NCBI GenBank assembly: GCA_900491605.1
Contig: UESW01004417.1
Span: 765,733-829,732, forward strand
Source of the DNA: Calamus simplicifolius
Taxonomy: Eukaryota; Streptophyta; Magnoliopsida; Arecales; Arecaceae
DNA: 64,000 nt
Reading direction: 5' to 3'
The position numbers and the translations under genes are program-made. Numbering within the stretch: the first letter of the stretch is position 1; each line of letters begins with the position of its first letter. The notes under the pieces were generated by a model. That model had not been told where the DNA came from, did not search any database, and was given only the letters and a program-made list of their open reading frames with translations. Positions 47,648-58,429 of the stretch are shown piece by piece.

Positions 47648-49044
47648 ATGGCACCCAAAACTAGAGGATCTAGTCTTGCGGCGGGCGGCATCAAGCGGAA
47701 GCGTGCCGTGAGGAAGACGGTGAAGCGTCCGGTGCGTGAGCCTTCTCCAAGCACGGACTCCACTTCATCTGCTTCTACTCCGACTGCTACTCCTGCTGCC
47801 ACTTCTTCCCAGGTAGATCGTCTAGCGGATAGGATCATTACTACTGGTAGGAAGGTGGATTTCGAATTATTTGAGGCTGAGGGCTTTCTTGTTGGGAGAC
47901 AGCTGATCGAGATGGGTTGGGAGAAAATTTGTTCTCTAGAGTGCCCGACTTATCCCTCATTGGTTAAGGAATTCTACAAGAATCTGTCTAGAGGAGACCA
48001 TGGACTTATTAGCAATGTGAGAGGAGTCAGGCTATCTGTTACTGCTGAGATTCTATCTAGATTGTTGGAATTACCCTTATCTGGCACTTCCACCTTTTCT
48101 TCTGATGACCGCGCCCCAGCTTTATCGAGATTATTAAACCGGGATGTGGTTGGATTTGAAGAGGTCTTTGCTAATCAGCTTTCTTTAGAATTGAGATTAC
48201 TACACAATATTTGCAGTAGGATACTCTTTCCTAAAACTGGTAGATTTGACTATGTTTCGAGAGAGATGTCTTTGTAATGGATGCCATAGTGACAGGCAAG
48301 CCTATCAATCTTCCCAGCATGATTCTATGGTACATAGCAGACTGCGGAGGGAAAAGAAAATCTAGTCTGCCTTATGGGATGATCCTTACAATGATTTTTC
48401 GAGCCAAGGTGTAGTGATTTCTGATAATGACCTATGAAGAATCTAAGACACACTGATTTTTATAGCCTGGCAACAATTCATCGGATGGGATTTATCAAAA
48501 AGAATGGTAAATGGGAAAGGAAAGGAGTGACAGAAGATAGAGCTACAGATACTGAGGCTGCAGGACCCTCTGTTAGACATCCTTCGCCTGCACCTCCGAG
48601 CCCTTTGATTTCTGCCTCTGCTCCAGCCCCAGTTCCATCTTTTGTTCAAACTTCATCTTCTGCTAGTTTTTCAGATCAACAACTTATGCAACTCAAAGCC
48701 TTATTTGATGATCAATCTGATAACTTAAAACTGATTTTGAGAATAAATTTATGAATTTGAGAGAGACTCTTTATTCACTTGATGATCGTATCTCTAAGAT
48801 AGAGTCCACTCTCAGCTCTTCTTCGGCATCCTTAAGTGGTGATCTCAAAAATATTTTTGAAGAACTTAAGGATATATGCGGAGATGGAGAGACATATGCC
48901 AAGTGCAACGCGGAGCTTCAAGACAAGATTCAGAGTGCGTGCACCTTTGTTGATGAAAGACTCAAGGATTATGTAAAAATTCAATCTGAAGGAATGAAAA
49001 ATATAGTAGATCATTTAACTAGAATTGTAAGAACTCATTTTTGA
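47648..49044 (+). pseudogene. Extra ORF after pol of Sirevirus (transposon protein / env-like), frameshifted
   Basis: ATG at 47648 starts a basic, Ser/Thr-rich N-terminus (MAPKTRGSSLAAGGIKRKRA) and then a globular part (RQLIEMGWEKICSLECPTYP, VKEFYKNLS, GVRLSVTAEILSRLL) open to 48277. After a base change it runs on (VMDAIVTGKPINLPSMILWY), then at 48434 (NLRHTDFYSLATIHRMGFI), a Pro/Ser-rich linker, and from 48751 a probable coiled coil (MNLRETLYSLDDRISKIE). Total about 460 residues over four frame segments. Many Sireviruses carry such a protein, sometimes called env-like; Pfam-type 'putative plant transposon protein' is my family guess. I see no convincing transmembrane segment. Confidence 0.75.
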
Positions 49045-49225
49045 GTTATTAGAGTTTCAATCCTTGTTTTGTACTGAAGTTTTTATTATGCTTTCATTTT
49101 GAAATCAATGTACTGAACATTTTGATGTATTAGACCTTTAATGAAATGAATTCTCTATTTCCTTATTTCAATGAATGAATGAAATTTGAATGAATGTTTA
49201 TGATTCTCTATCTTTTTGTTGATAA

Positions 49226-49420
49226 CAAAAAAGGGGGAGAATTTTATAGTTCTATGATTGTGAGTAATCAATGAGATAAACAATGAGATATTTAATTAAG
49301 TTTCATAGGGGGAGCTACCTCATTAAGGGGGAGCCTAAGCCTAACTATGAAAACAAAATAAATTCACTAATCAATCATGAACAAACTCAATATTTTTGTC
49401 ATCATCAAAAAGGGGGAGAT
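49226..49420 (+). other. Serial polypurine tracts before the Sirevirus 3' LTR
   Basis: AAAAAAGGGGGAGAA (49226), AGGGGGAGC (about 49307), AAGGGGGAGCC (about 49325) and AAAAAGGGGGAGAT (ending 49420, directly before TGTTGG). Multiple tracts are a described Sirevirus trait. Confidence 0.88.
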
Positions 49421-51124
49421 TGTTGGAAGATTATAGAAAAATTATATGATCCAATCCTTTTGATTTTGATGATTACTAAAAGCCATTGAGTTTATTAAAG
49501 GATGTAATGAGTTTATGTAAATGAGCAACAAATTTATTTTGAACTATCAATGAACATGCTCAAGTTTAACTTTAATCAATTTTGAAAGTGACTTTAAGCT
49601 CAATATTCAAACTTTCGAAAAGAAATGTTATAATTCATGTTTTAATCAATGAGTTTTTGGAATAGTTCTTGAATCAACTCTAAATGTCAATTTTATTGTA
49701 TTCAAGTCAAAACAATGAATTAAAATGAATCTGGAACGATTTTAATGTCAATCAGAAAAGTTTCTGATTTTTGATACGTTCCGGAGCCGACTCCTGAGTT
49801 TCAGAGTCGACTCCGCTCAGTGTACAGAAATGTGCATCTGTGTCGAGTCGACCCACGAAATTGTCGAGTCGACCCCTGATTCTGTCGAGCCGACTCCCTG
49901 ACTGTGCGAGTCGACTCCGCTCAGACACCAGAAGAGTGTTTTTCTGAGCACTTCGCGAGTCGACCCCAAGCCTTTCTCGAGTCGACTCCCGACTATCAGG
50001 AGTCGACACTTTATTTCTGGCGAGTCGACCCCTAACCTTTATAAACATTTCTATATTTGGTAAGACGAGCTCGAGCCGACTCGGGAAAAGCATGAGTCGA
50101 CTCCAGCAAATCTGGACGATATTTTTTCACGATGACACGTCACTCCAACGGTAAGATTTTTGAATAACGGCTATTTTTCCTTGTCTCTAACGGATATATT
50201 TTTGCAGAATCTATAAATAGAGGAGCTCTTTTCAATCAAACAATGAAAAAATCAAAAAGAGAGAAAAGAATATCTTTCAAAAAGAGGGAAAAACAGAGCA
50301 TATTGGAAAAATCTTCTAGCTCAAAGAGAGTGATTCAAAAGGAGTGAAATCAAAGAGGAAGTTTCGTCTGCTCCATCTTCAATCCACAAAGTCAAAAGAA
50401 AATCCAAAGCTTTCAAAGATCAAATCGAAGGATTTTCAAAAGGAGAAAAAGCTTCATCTCAACTCCAAAGTCTTCAACGGTCAAGAATCTTGCTGAGGCT
50501 GATTCAACACTTCAAGAGGAGTTAAAGAGAAGAAGGAAGAAAGCCAAAGCCACTACCATCTGCAATACTATCAGGCTTTTCTAACCTTTATTTTATACTT
50601 AATTTGTATATTTGCTCAAGGGGAGCATTTCATTAAAACACTTTTATTCTAATTGTTTGCTGATTCAATCAGTGGATTGAATCAGTGGAGGTTGATATAC
50701 CTCGTTGCAAGCCGGAGTGCTTGTGTTGGGTTAGTTGTGAGCCCGTGAAAAACAACGTGTAGGGTTTTGTGCTGGTAAGCCCGAGTTAAAACCAGCTGGG
50801 TTCGTTGTTCACCCGGGAAAACAACAAGTTTGAGTTGTGAGCTTGGAAAACAACTCGGCTGTAATCTAGAGAGATTATAGTGTGGACCCAAGTGAATCTT
50901 GGGAGTGGACGTAGGTGTTGGTTGCACCGAACCACTATAAAATTATCTTGTGTTTGCCGTGCTATATTTTCTCTCTCTATCTCTCTTTATTTTGCTTGTG
51001 CATTGCTTCTTAGTTAATTTCACTCACTTGCACATCTTGAGCAAATCTGTTTAAAACATTAAAAAGTCTTAAATTTTTAAGAACCCAATTCACCCCCCCT
51101 CTTGGGTTGCCATCTGGGCCAACA
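49421..51124 (+). repeat. Right LTR of Sirevirus (1,704 bp)
   Basis: Motif array at 49783-50105, TATA box TATAAATAG at 50212, end ...CTGGGCCAACA at 51124. Clearly related to but diverged from the left LTR. Confidence 0.92.
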
Positions 51125-51127
51125 TAA

Positions 51128-51772
51128 GGAAGTCGGGGTGGGGTTTTTCCCCCACCCCTGAGGCCACGGCCACGGCGGCGGCCGTGGCCGTCGTCTCAAG
51201 CCATGGCATGGCAGTGGCCGGAGACGACGGCCGCGGCCGTGGCCGGCGGTGGCCTGGCCATGGTGGCTAGGCCACCGTTTGAAAAAAAATGAAGTTGGGG
51301 TGGGGTTTTTCCCCCACCCCTGAGGCCACGGCCACGGCGGCGGTCGTGGCCGTTGTCTCAGGCCACGGCGCGGCAGTGGCCGGAGACGACGACCACGGCC
51401 GCCGCCGTGGCTGGAGGTGGCCTGGCCATGGTGGCCAGGCCACCGTTAAAAAAAAAAAGAAATCGGGGTGGGATTTTTCCCCCACCCCTGAGGCCACAGC
51501 CACGGTGGCGACCGTGGTCGTCATCTCAGGCCACGACGTGGCAGTGGCCGGAGATGACGGTGGCGATCGTGGCCGTCGTCTCAGGCCATGACGCGGTAGT
51601 GGCCAAAGACGACAGTCACGGCCGCCGCCGTGGCCGGCGGTGGCCTGGCAACGGTGGCCAGACCACCATTTTTTTTAAAAAAGGAAGTCGGGGTGGGGTT
51701 TTTCCCCCACCCCTGAGGCCATGGCGGTGGCCTGGCTATGGTGGCCAGGTCACCGTTATTTAAAAAAAAAGG
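51128..51772. repeat. Very GC-rich tandem repeat (units ~162-225 bp, 4 copies)
   Basis: Units start GAAGTCGGGGTGGGG at 51129, 51291, 51459 and 51684. Each has the hairpin-like GGGGTGGGGTTTTTCCCCC ACCCC, then many GGCCACGGC/GCCGTGGCC words, and ends CACCGTT plus an A-run. The last copy is internally deleted. The open frames here on both strands come from the repetitive GC-rich composition and are not credited as genes. Confidence 0.9.
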
Positions 51773-52430
51773 GATGGTGTTTATGAACTCAATTTTAGAT
51801 GAAATATTATAACAATTTGCATGTGATCTAGAATCTTGTAATGCATAATTTAAATCTGTTTATTTCTTGAAATAATATTCATGATATATTAATATTAAAA
51901 TGCTTATCATGCAATTTATTTGTTTTTGATAGTTTAGATGATTAAATTTTTAATGATTTTATATTTCTTTATTACCTGTTATATTTTAGCTTAGCAAATT
52001 TTAAATATTTAGTTTTTAAATATTGTCACAATCATTTTTGTAGCAAATTAGAATTTTTTTTAGAATATTCATGTTCATCAATTGAAAGAAATTTGATATA
52101 GCAAACCATAATTTGATATAATTCCTCAAATTCTAAACCAACCAATCAAAATAAATTTGATATCATGGACGAAAAATGATATAGCTCATTTAGAACGTTC
52201 TAAATTTAATGCAGGAATATTAAATTTGATATAGTGAACTCAGAATCAAGTACTGAAAGAATTTATATTGAATATGATTTGAGTTATTAGATTGAATTTA
52301 TATTCAGTTTAGGCTAGGTTGAATCCATTTTTACTTATCTAAAGTAAATCCATATGACATACATGCTATGTCAAGTTCATTCTTTGATTTTTCATACTAT
52401 TTCTAACAGCACTATAACCTTTAGACCCGT
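51773..52430. other. AT-rich flank left of the CACTA genes; nothing recognised
   Basis: Repeated TTTGATATAG words near 52090-52240; no CACTA terminus, subterminal GCGACG repeat or coding region seen. Confidence 0.5.
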
Positions 52431-52467
52431 TTGAGACTTTGTAAGACTTAGTCTTGCAAAGTCTCAA
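52431..52467. repeat. 37-nt near-perfect palindrome
   Basis: Starts TTGAGACTTTGTAAGACT and ends AGTCTTGCAAAGTCTCAA; the 18-nt arms differ by one mismatch around a central T. Confidence 0.9.
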
Positions 52468-52488
52468 ATTGTCCTGGTGGACAGTTTG

Positions 52489-52680
52489 AGAATATTTCTT
52501 GCGATATGTTAGTCTGCTATTAATCATCGTTGGGTGAGATTTCGGTTTGTATTTGCTCATACGTTCTCCTAGTGTGGCTTATATACCACACATTTAGGAG
52601 AACATATGGGGAAATGCTGCCGAAATTTTAACGCGATCGATGATAATTAATAGCAGAATAACATATCACAAAAATATTCT
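52489..52680. mobile_element. Fold-back (inverted-repeat) element
   Basis: Arms of about 88 bp, 52489-52577 and 52591-52680, are inverted copies: AGAATATTTCTTGCGATATG at the left end against its complement at the right, and an inner GTTCTCCTAGTGTGG / CCACACATTTAGGAGAAC hairpin around TTATATA. No target duplication identified. Confidence 0.75.
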
Positions 52681-52977
52681 TGAATGGGATAGGGCCTTAC
52701 CTAAGACATGGAGTGAAGGTAGAATTATTTAAGACACTTGCTTCTTGTGAAGTCTAATGATTAAACGGACCCCGGCCTTGGGCCTCGGTCCTTGCTAGCA
52801 CGCCAAGGATCGTAGCCGTGGCTCGCCTTGCATGGTATAGTATAAAAAAAGGTACAATGATTTAAATGTTATTTAACCTTAGTTGTGAAAAGAATTAATT
52901 ATTATATAATACTAATAATAATTATATTTGTTGGTTTCATTTAATGATTTACCAGACTTTGTATAAGTCGGTCAAAA

Positions 52978-55900
52978 ATGAGCGGGGCTCGCTCGTGGAT
53001 GTATGCAAGGATAAAAGATGGCTTGCTTAATCCAGATTTTCTGAATGGATTGGAAGAATTTATCGCATTTGCATGTAGCCAACCTGAATGGATGGATGGG
53101 CCTAGGATTAGGTGCCCATGCAACTTCCACAGGTGTCAGAATAAAGCCTACAGAGATGTGGAAACTGTTAAGGTGCATTTGTGTAAGAAGGGGTTTGTTC
53201 CTGATTACTATGTTTGGTACTGTCATGGTGAACCAGAGGATATTCCAGCAGCTGTTATAGGCCAACAAGAGTCAAATCCCGTAGATGAACCATTTGTGAA
53301 TTTAAACACATATGAACAAATGGTGATGAATGCATCGGGTAATGAATTCAATCAGAATACATTTATGGAAGAACCAAATCCAGATGCACAACAATTTTAT
53401 GATATGTTGCGTGCTGCAAATCAAGAATTGTATCCTGGTTGTGAGGGTCATTCCCAGTTCTCTACAGCTGCTCGAATGTTGAATATTAAGGCAGAACATC
53501 GATTATCAGAAAAGGCGTTCAATTCTGTAGCTGGGTTAATCAAAGAAATTTTGCCAAATGATAATGTTGTAGCAGACAGTTTTTACGCAACAAAGAAGTT
53601 GTTGCGTGGGCTTGGGCTCCCAGTTAATAAGATCGATTGTTGCTTGAACAATTGTATGATATTTGGGGTGAAGACTCAGAGCTGAGATGGTGTAAGATTT
53701 GTGGGCAATCGAGGTACAAAAACGGCGAAGGAGGAGCCTAGTACAAGTAGGAGGAAAAGTGTGCCTTACAAGAGGATGCATTACTTTCCTCTTACTCCAC
53801 GCCTGCAGAGATTATACAGATCTGAGGCAACAGCTGCTGATATGAGATGGCATGCCGAACATGAATCTAAAGAGGATGAAATGCGGCATCCATCAGATTC
53901 AAAGGCTTGGAAGCATTTCAATGAAAATCATCCTGATTTCGCTGAAGAAATAAGGAATGTGAGATTAGGTCTTTGTACCGATGGCTTCCAACCATTTGGT
54001 CAAGCGGGGCAACAGTATTCATGTTGGCCTATGATACTGACTGTATATAACCTTCCTCCATGGAAGTGCATGAAAGATACTGCAATGTTTTTAACCGTTT
54101 TGGTTCCAGGACCATCAAATCCAAAGGAAAAGATTGATGTCTTCTGCAACCGTTGGTGGCCGAATTGAAAATGTTGTGGGAAACAGGAGTCGTAGCCTAC
54201 GACATTTCTATGAAACAAAATTTCTTAATGAGAGCTGCTTTGATGTGGACAATAAGTGATTTTCGGCATATGCAATGTTGTCTGGTTGGAGCACTGCTGG
54301 ACGTCTGGCATGCCCTCATTGCATGTATGATTCGGATGCATTTACATTGCAGAAGAGTGGTAAGCAGTCATGGTTTGATAACCATAGGAAGTTCTTGCCC
54401 CCAAATCATCCTTACAGGCGTAACTTGATCGCCTTCCGGAAGAACAAAGCAGTCACAAAATTGCCGAACCGGTTAGGTCCGGCACGGATCTATTTGATTC
54501 TATAGAGCATTTGGGGTTGATGTATGCATGGGAACCAGATGCAGATAGAATAAATGGCCGTATATGTAAAGAACATAACTGGAAGAAGCGAAGTATATTT
54601 TGGGATTTGCCTTATTGGAGCACAAATCTCATCCGGCACAACTTGGATGTTATGCATATCGAGAAAAATTTCTTTGATAACATATTTAACACGGTGCTAA
54701 ACATCCCGGGAAAAACAAAAGATACTGCAAAGTCAAGAGAAGAACTTAATCAGTACTGCAGAAGAGGTGATTTGAGAAGGAGTGCCGATGGGACCTATCC
54801 TAAAGCATGTTACACTCTTGACAAAAATCACGAGAAGTTTTATGTAACTGGCTTAGAGGGTTAAAATTTCCAGATGGTTATGCCTCAAATATCGGTAGGT
54901 GTGTGGACATGCATAAGCTCAAGTTGTTCGGCATGAAGAGTCATGACTGTCATGTTTTCATGCAACGGTTATTACCTATAGCTTTTCGTGAGTTGCTTCC
55001 GCAACATGTCTGGAAGGCAATTACGGAGCTCAGCTTATTCTTCAAGGAGTTATCTGCCGCAGTCATTACTTCTGCATCCATGGCAAGGCTTGAGGAGGAA
55101 ATTCCAATTATTTTATGCAAGCTTGAGCGAATATTTCCTCCCAGTTTTTTTGACTCAATGGAGCATTTACCGGTTCACTTGCCATACGAAGCGAGCATAG
55201 CTGGTCCCGTGCAGTATCGCTGGATGTATCCTTTCGAGAGGTAAATATATACATCATTAAGATATGTTGACATTTCAAATATTATTTCATTGCTTGAAAA
55301 TTCGTTAATTTTTTGTTGCAACTTTACATATAGGTATCTTAAGAAGTTAAAAAATAATGTGCGTAATAAGGCAAGGGTTGAAGGTTCTATATGCAATGCA
55401 CACTTGGTCGAAGAAGTTTCAGCTTTTGCCTCACATTACTTTGAGGGTCACGTCCACACGAGGAGCCGAAATCATGGTCGTAACGATGACATATGTGTGG
55501 ACGAAGGAGAAGCTAATGACGGTAGAATATCAATTTTAAAGCTATCGGCCGTTCATTTGGTGGGCAGAAGTCAAGAAATCTTAGCGATATGGAGTATAAT
55601 GCAGCACATTATTACATCCTAATGAACTGTAGAGAAGTCGATCCATATATTGAGTAAGTGTATACTTCAATGCTAAATTAGAATTTATTTAAATTATAAA
55701 ATACCATAATATTTAATTCTAACAGAAGTTTTAATTTTTCATCCCATAAGGATGTTTTGTGATAGACAACGACAGATGAATCCCGACATCAGTCAAGTTG
55801 CAATTGGGCAGAAATTAGAAACGGAGTTTGCTTACTGGTTTTATGAATTTGTGAGTAGTATCACTCAATCAATTTCGATAATGGCTATTATTTTTTGAAT

Positions 55901-56662
55901 TGGATGTCAATAGCTTATTAATTTATAGGTCAACGGTCCATGGTTCACAACCGACAATATTTTCATTAAATGTCTATCGCAATGGCCATTGAAGACCGTA
56001 ACAACCTCTACTGGCTATTTTGTAAATGGGTACAAATTTCAGATTGAACGATTAGCAGCTTCAAGAGGCACGCAGAACTGGGGCGTGTGTGTTAAAGGAG
56101 AAAGTGTTGGAGCAAATATGCAGGATTATTATGGAAAGTTAGTAGAGGTGGTTGAAGTTGAATATCCCGGTTGGCCTATGAAACGAACCGTATTGTTTCG
56201 TTGTGATTGGTTCGATCCGATAGTTCCTGTGGGCAAAAGGGTTCATAACGACTACAATTGGTTGAAGTGAACCATCGACGAAGATTGCAGAAATATGACC
56301 CATTCATCCTTGCATCCCAAGCTCAGCAAGTCTTTTACTGCGGATATCCAAGTTTGCGCAACGACAAGCGAGATTGGTGGGCCGTTTCTAAAATCGTCCC
56401 ACGTTCAACAATCGTATTAGAGGAGAGTTCATCAAGTCAATCAGCCGAGTGCCCTGCATTTCAAGAGGATGAGATGGAAATGCATGCAATTGAGGACGAC
56501 ACAAGGGCTCCTGAAACATCACTTAGAGATCCAAATGGTGATGTCCAAGAAATTGCGGATGCAAATGTTCGGTTTCCTTCCGATGATAATGAAACTGATT
56601 CGCAATCCGATACGGCATCGGATGTTGAACCAACATTTCACGAAACAAATGACACCGATTAA
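52978..56662 (+). pseudogene. TNPD-like CACTA transposase (Transposase_21 family), frameshifted
   Basis: Starts MSGARSWMYARIKDGLLNPD (transposase-associated domain; RCPCNFHRC, VKVHLCKKGFV). A frame break near 53660 precedes the CxxC element (CKICGQSRYKN). The Tnp2 core follows: MRHPSDSKAWKHFNENHPDF, RNVRLGLCTDGFQPFG, MLSGWSTAGRLACPHCM, RHNLDVMHIEKNFFDNI. Then come a DUF4218-like part (FRELLPQHVWKAITELSLFF, HLPYEASIAGPVQYRWMYPF) and a DUF4216-like part (TGYFVNGYKFQIERL, WFDPIVPVGKRV). Introns at 55242-55334, 55653-55749 and 55850-55928 have GT/AG ends. Frame breaks near 53660, 54160, 54265, 54484, 54865 and 56258 make it inactive as read. In the family this protein cuts the CACTA ends. Confidence 0.9.
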
Positions 56663-56758
56663 ACATAGAGGTTTTTTAAATTTAATTTTTTTTATAAGTG
56701 TTAAATTTTACATAGTTCATTAATTAATTTAATTGTGTGAATCTTTAGTATTTTCAGT

Positions 56759-58180
56759 ATGACGGGCAGAGGTAGATCTACCGACGACTGATGGACATAG
56801 CCTGCTGCATCAGATCACATGACCAGGATGGAGATGGATTCCAGCAGAGGCCAGCCTTCGACTCTCACCCAGTATTTACCATCCAGCCGATCGGCACAGA
56901 CCTCCGAGAGTTCTTCCACCATCGGCCGCACCGTACTTCGACTTGATGCTCAGGGGATGTAAGTATATACTAATTAAAAATATGTTTATGTTTTTAAGTC
57001 AATTACTTATAAAATTATTTTTTTAACAGATTCATTGAGCAGCATCATGTATCCAGCCACATCAGCCGTATTTCAGAGGCGTGCAGATCCCAGTGGCTAC
57101 GATTGGCGCCACGTATCTCCGGCCACGAGGGAGTTTTATTTTTCTGAGTTTCAGGTAAACTTATTAAATACAATTTATCAGTGATATAAATTTTTTAAAC
57201 TTAATAAATTCAGAAACTAACTATTTATTTTAATGCAGAAAAAGTTTACGTGGGATCCTGCCAGCCATGATGCCATTAGGGCAGCATGGGAGGCTCTGAC
57301 GGACGCCGATACTCCGACATGCTTCATCGTTGGAGGATCGGGTCAGCGTCCTGCGCACGTGCCAGAGGGTATTTGGCACGAGTGGCAGCAGGCCTGGAGT
57401 CCGATGGCTGGCGCAGGAGGTCCGCATCAGCCAGCACGAACCGCCGATCTGAGAAGGGCGGTCCTGGCACGGGTCTCTCCCGCCATACTTCGGGCTCCAT
57501 TTCGATTCAGGAGCACAGAGCGGCGTATGGTAAGAAAACATAAATATTTTAATTACTATTTTAGTTATTTACAAATATTTGTATTAATATTCTTTTTTAT
57601 TGTTATAGTCTGAGCAGGAGGGCGGAGATCCTGGTGAGTTTCGTCTATTCAGGGCGACACACACCAGGAGGGACGGTTCCTGGGTCGATACGCGATCACG
57701 GGAGGTTGCGGTAAGAAATTAGATTTATATAGTATCTGTTTAATTTCTAAAATTTTATTTAGAAATTTATTAACTCATTTATTGTTGATTTCATAATTTC
57801 AAGACACGAGTCGAGGAGCTTCGCTCCCAGGCATCGCAGGTCGACTCTACTGATGGGGAGACGCCCGTCGAACTCTCAGCAGAGGAGAGTCGACGTGTGT
57901 TTTTGGAGGCTGTTGGTGCCCAGCCACGAGACCGCAGGGTCTATGGTCTGGGCACTAGAGCTTCTACATATTTTTCCCATCAGGCCTCCAGCTCGCGAGT
58001 TCTGGTGATCTTCCTCCCGAGCGTTTAGACGATTCGCAGATCTATCAAGGAGGAGTTCGCGAGGAGGTTCGGGAGGCTCTCAGAGATGAGAGAGTAGATG
58101 TATCAGTTGTAGGATTTAGTTCATATGTCGCAGGGTTCATCCCAGCCTCCGTAGCCTCCACAGCCGCCTCAGACACATGA
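56759..58180 (+). pseudogene. TNPA-like second CACTA gene (Transposase_24 / Ptta-En/Spm domain)
   Basis: Reads MTGRGRSTDD with an early stop, a Ser/Pro-rich start, then after an intron (56959-57029) RRADPSGYDWRHVSPATREF, a further exon from 57239 (KFTWDPASHDAIRAAWEAL ... RSTERRM to 57531), an exon from 57609 with the family signature GEFRLFRATHTRRDGSWVD, and an exon from 57804 (TRVEELRSQASQVDSTDG...RRVFLEAVGAQP). GT/AG borders separate them. The signature matches the plant Ptta/En/Spm domain. Such proteins bind the subterminal repeats and regulate transposition. The early stop suggests decay or a later true start. Confidence 0.75.
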
Positions 58181-58429
58181 TGATTTTTTTCACTCTTGAT
58201 GTATTTTTTTTTTTTTATTTTGTATATAAAAATTTTAAATAATTAATAAAATAAATTTTTATCTATTTTTGAAAATTTTGTAATGGTTGTTTTGGTCAAT
58301 TGTATTAGCAATTACATTGTATTAGCAAGTTTAATTTATATTATTTAATTTTTAAATAAATAAATTAATTTACTTTAAAAATTAAAAATTAATTTATTTT
58401 GCTTTTTAAAAAATAAATTAATTAATTAG

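Larger units (their letters stand above)
40673..51124 (+). mobile_element. Ty1/copia Sirevirus-type retrotransposon, degenerate
   Basis: LTRs 40673-42247 and 49421-51124 (both TGTTGG...CCAACA), primer-binding site at 42250, gag (42309-43450), protease, integrase, RT and RNase H in copia order (43970-47183), an extra ORF (47648-49044), then several AGGGGGAG tracts and the 3' LTR. Total about 10.4 kb. Extra ORF, long LTRs, serial polypurine tracts and the YVDDIIFGAT-type RT point to the Sirevirus (Maximus/SIRE) lineage. Many frameshifts. The 5-bp flanks (ACACT left, TAAGG right) do not match, so the element has been rearranged with its target. Confidence 0.93.

Noticed and set aside
51267..51763. 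Long Ala/Gly/Arg/Pro-rich frames on both strands
   Set aside because: By-product of the GC-rich tandem repeat; similar frames occur in several phases and no domain is present.
52408..52420. CACTATAACC as a possible CACTA left terminus
   Set aside because: Does not match the right terminus beyond CACTATAA and has no GCGACG subterminal repeats beside it.
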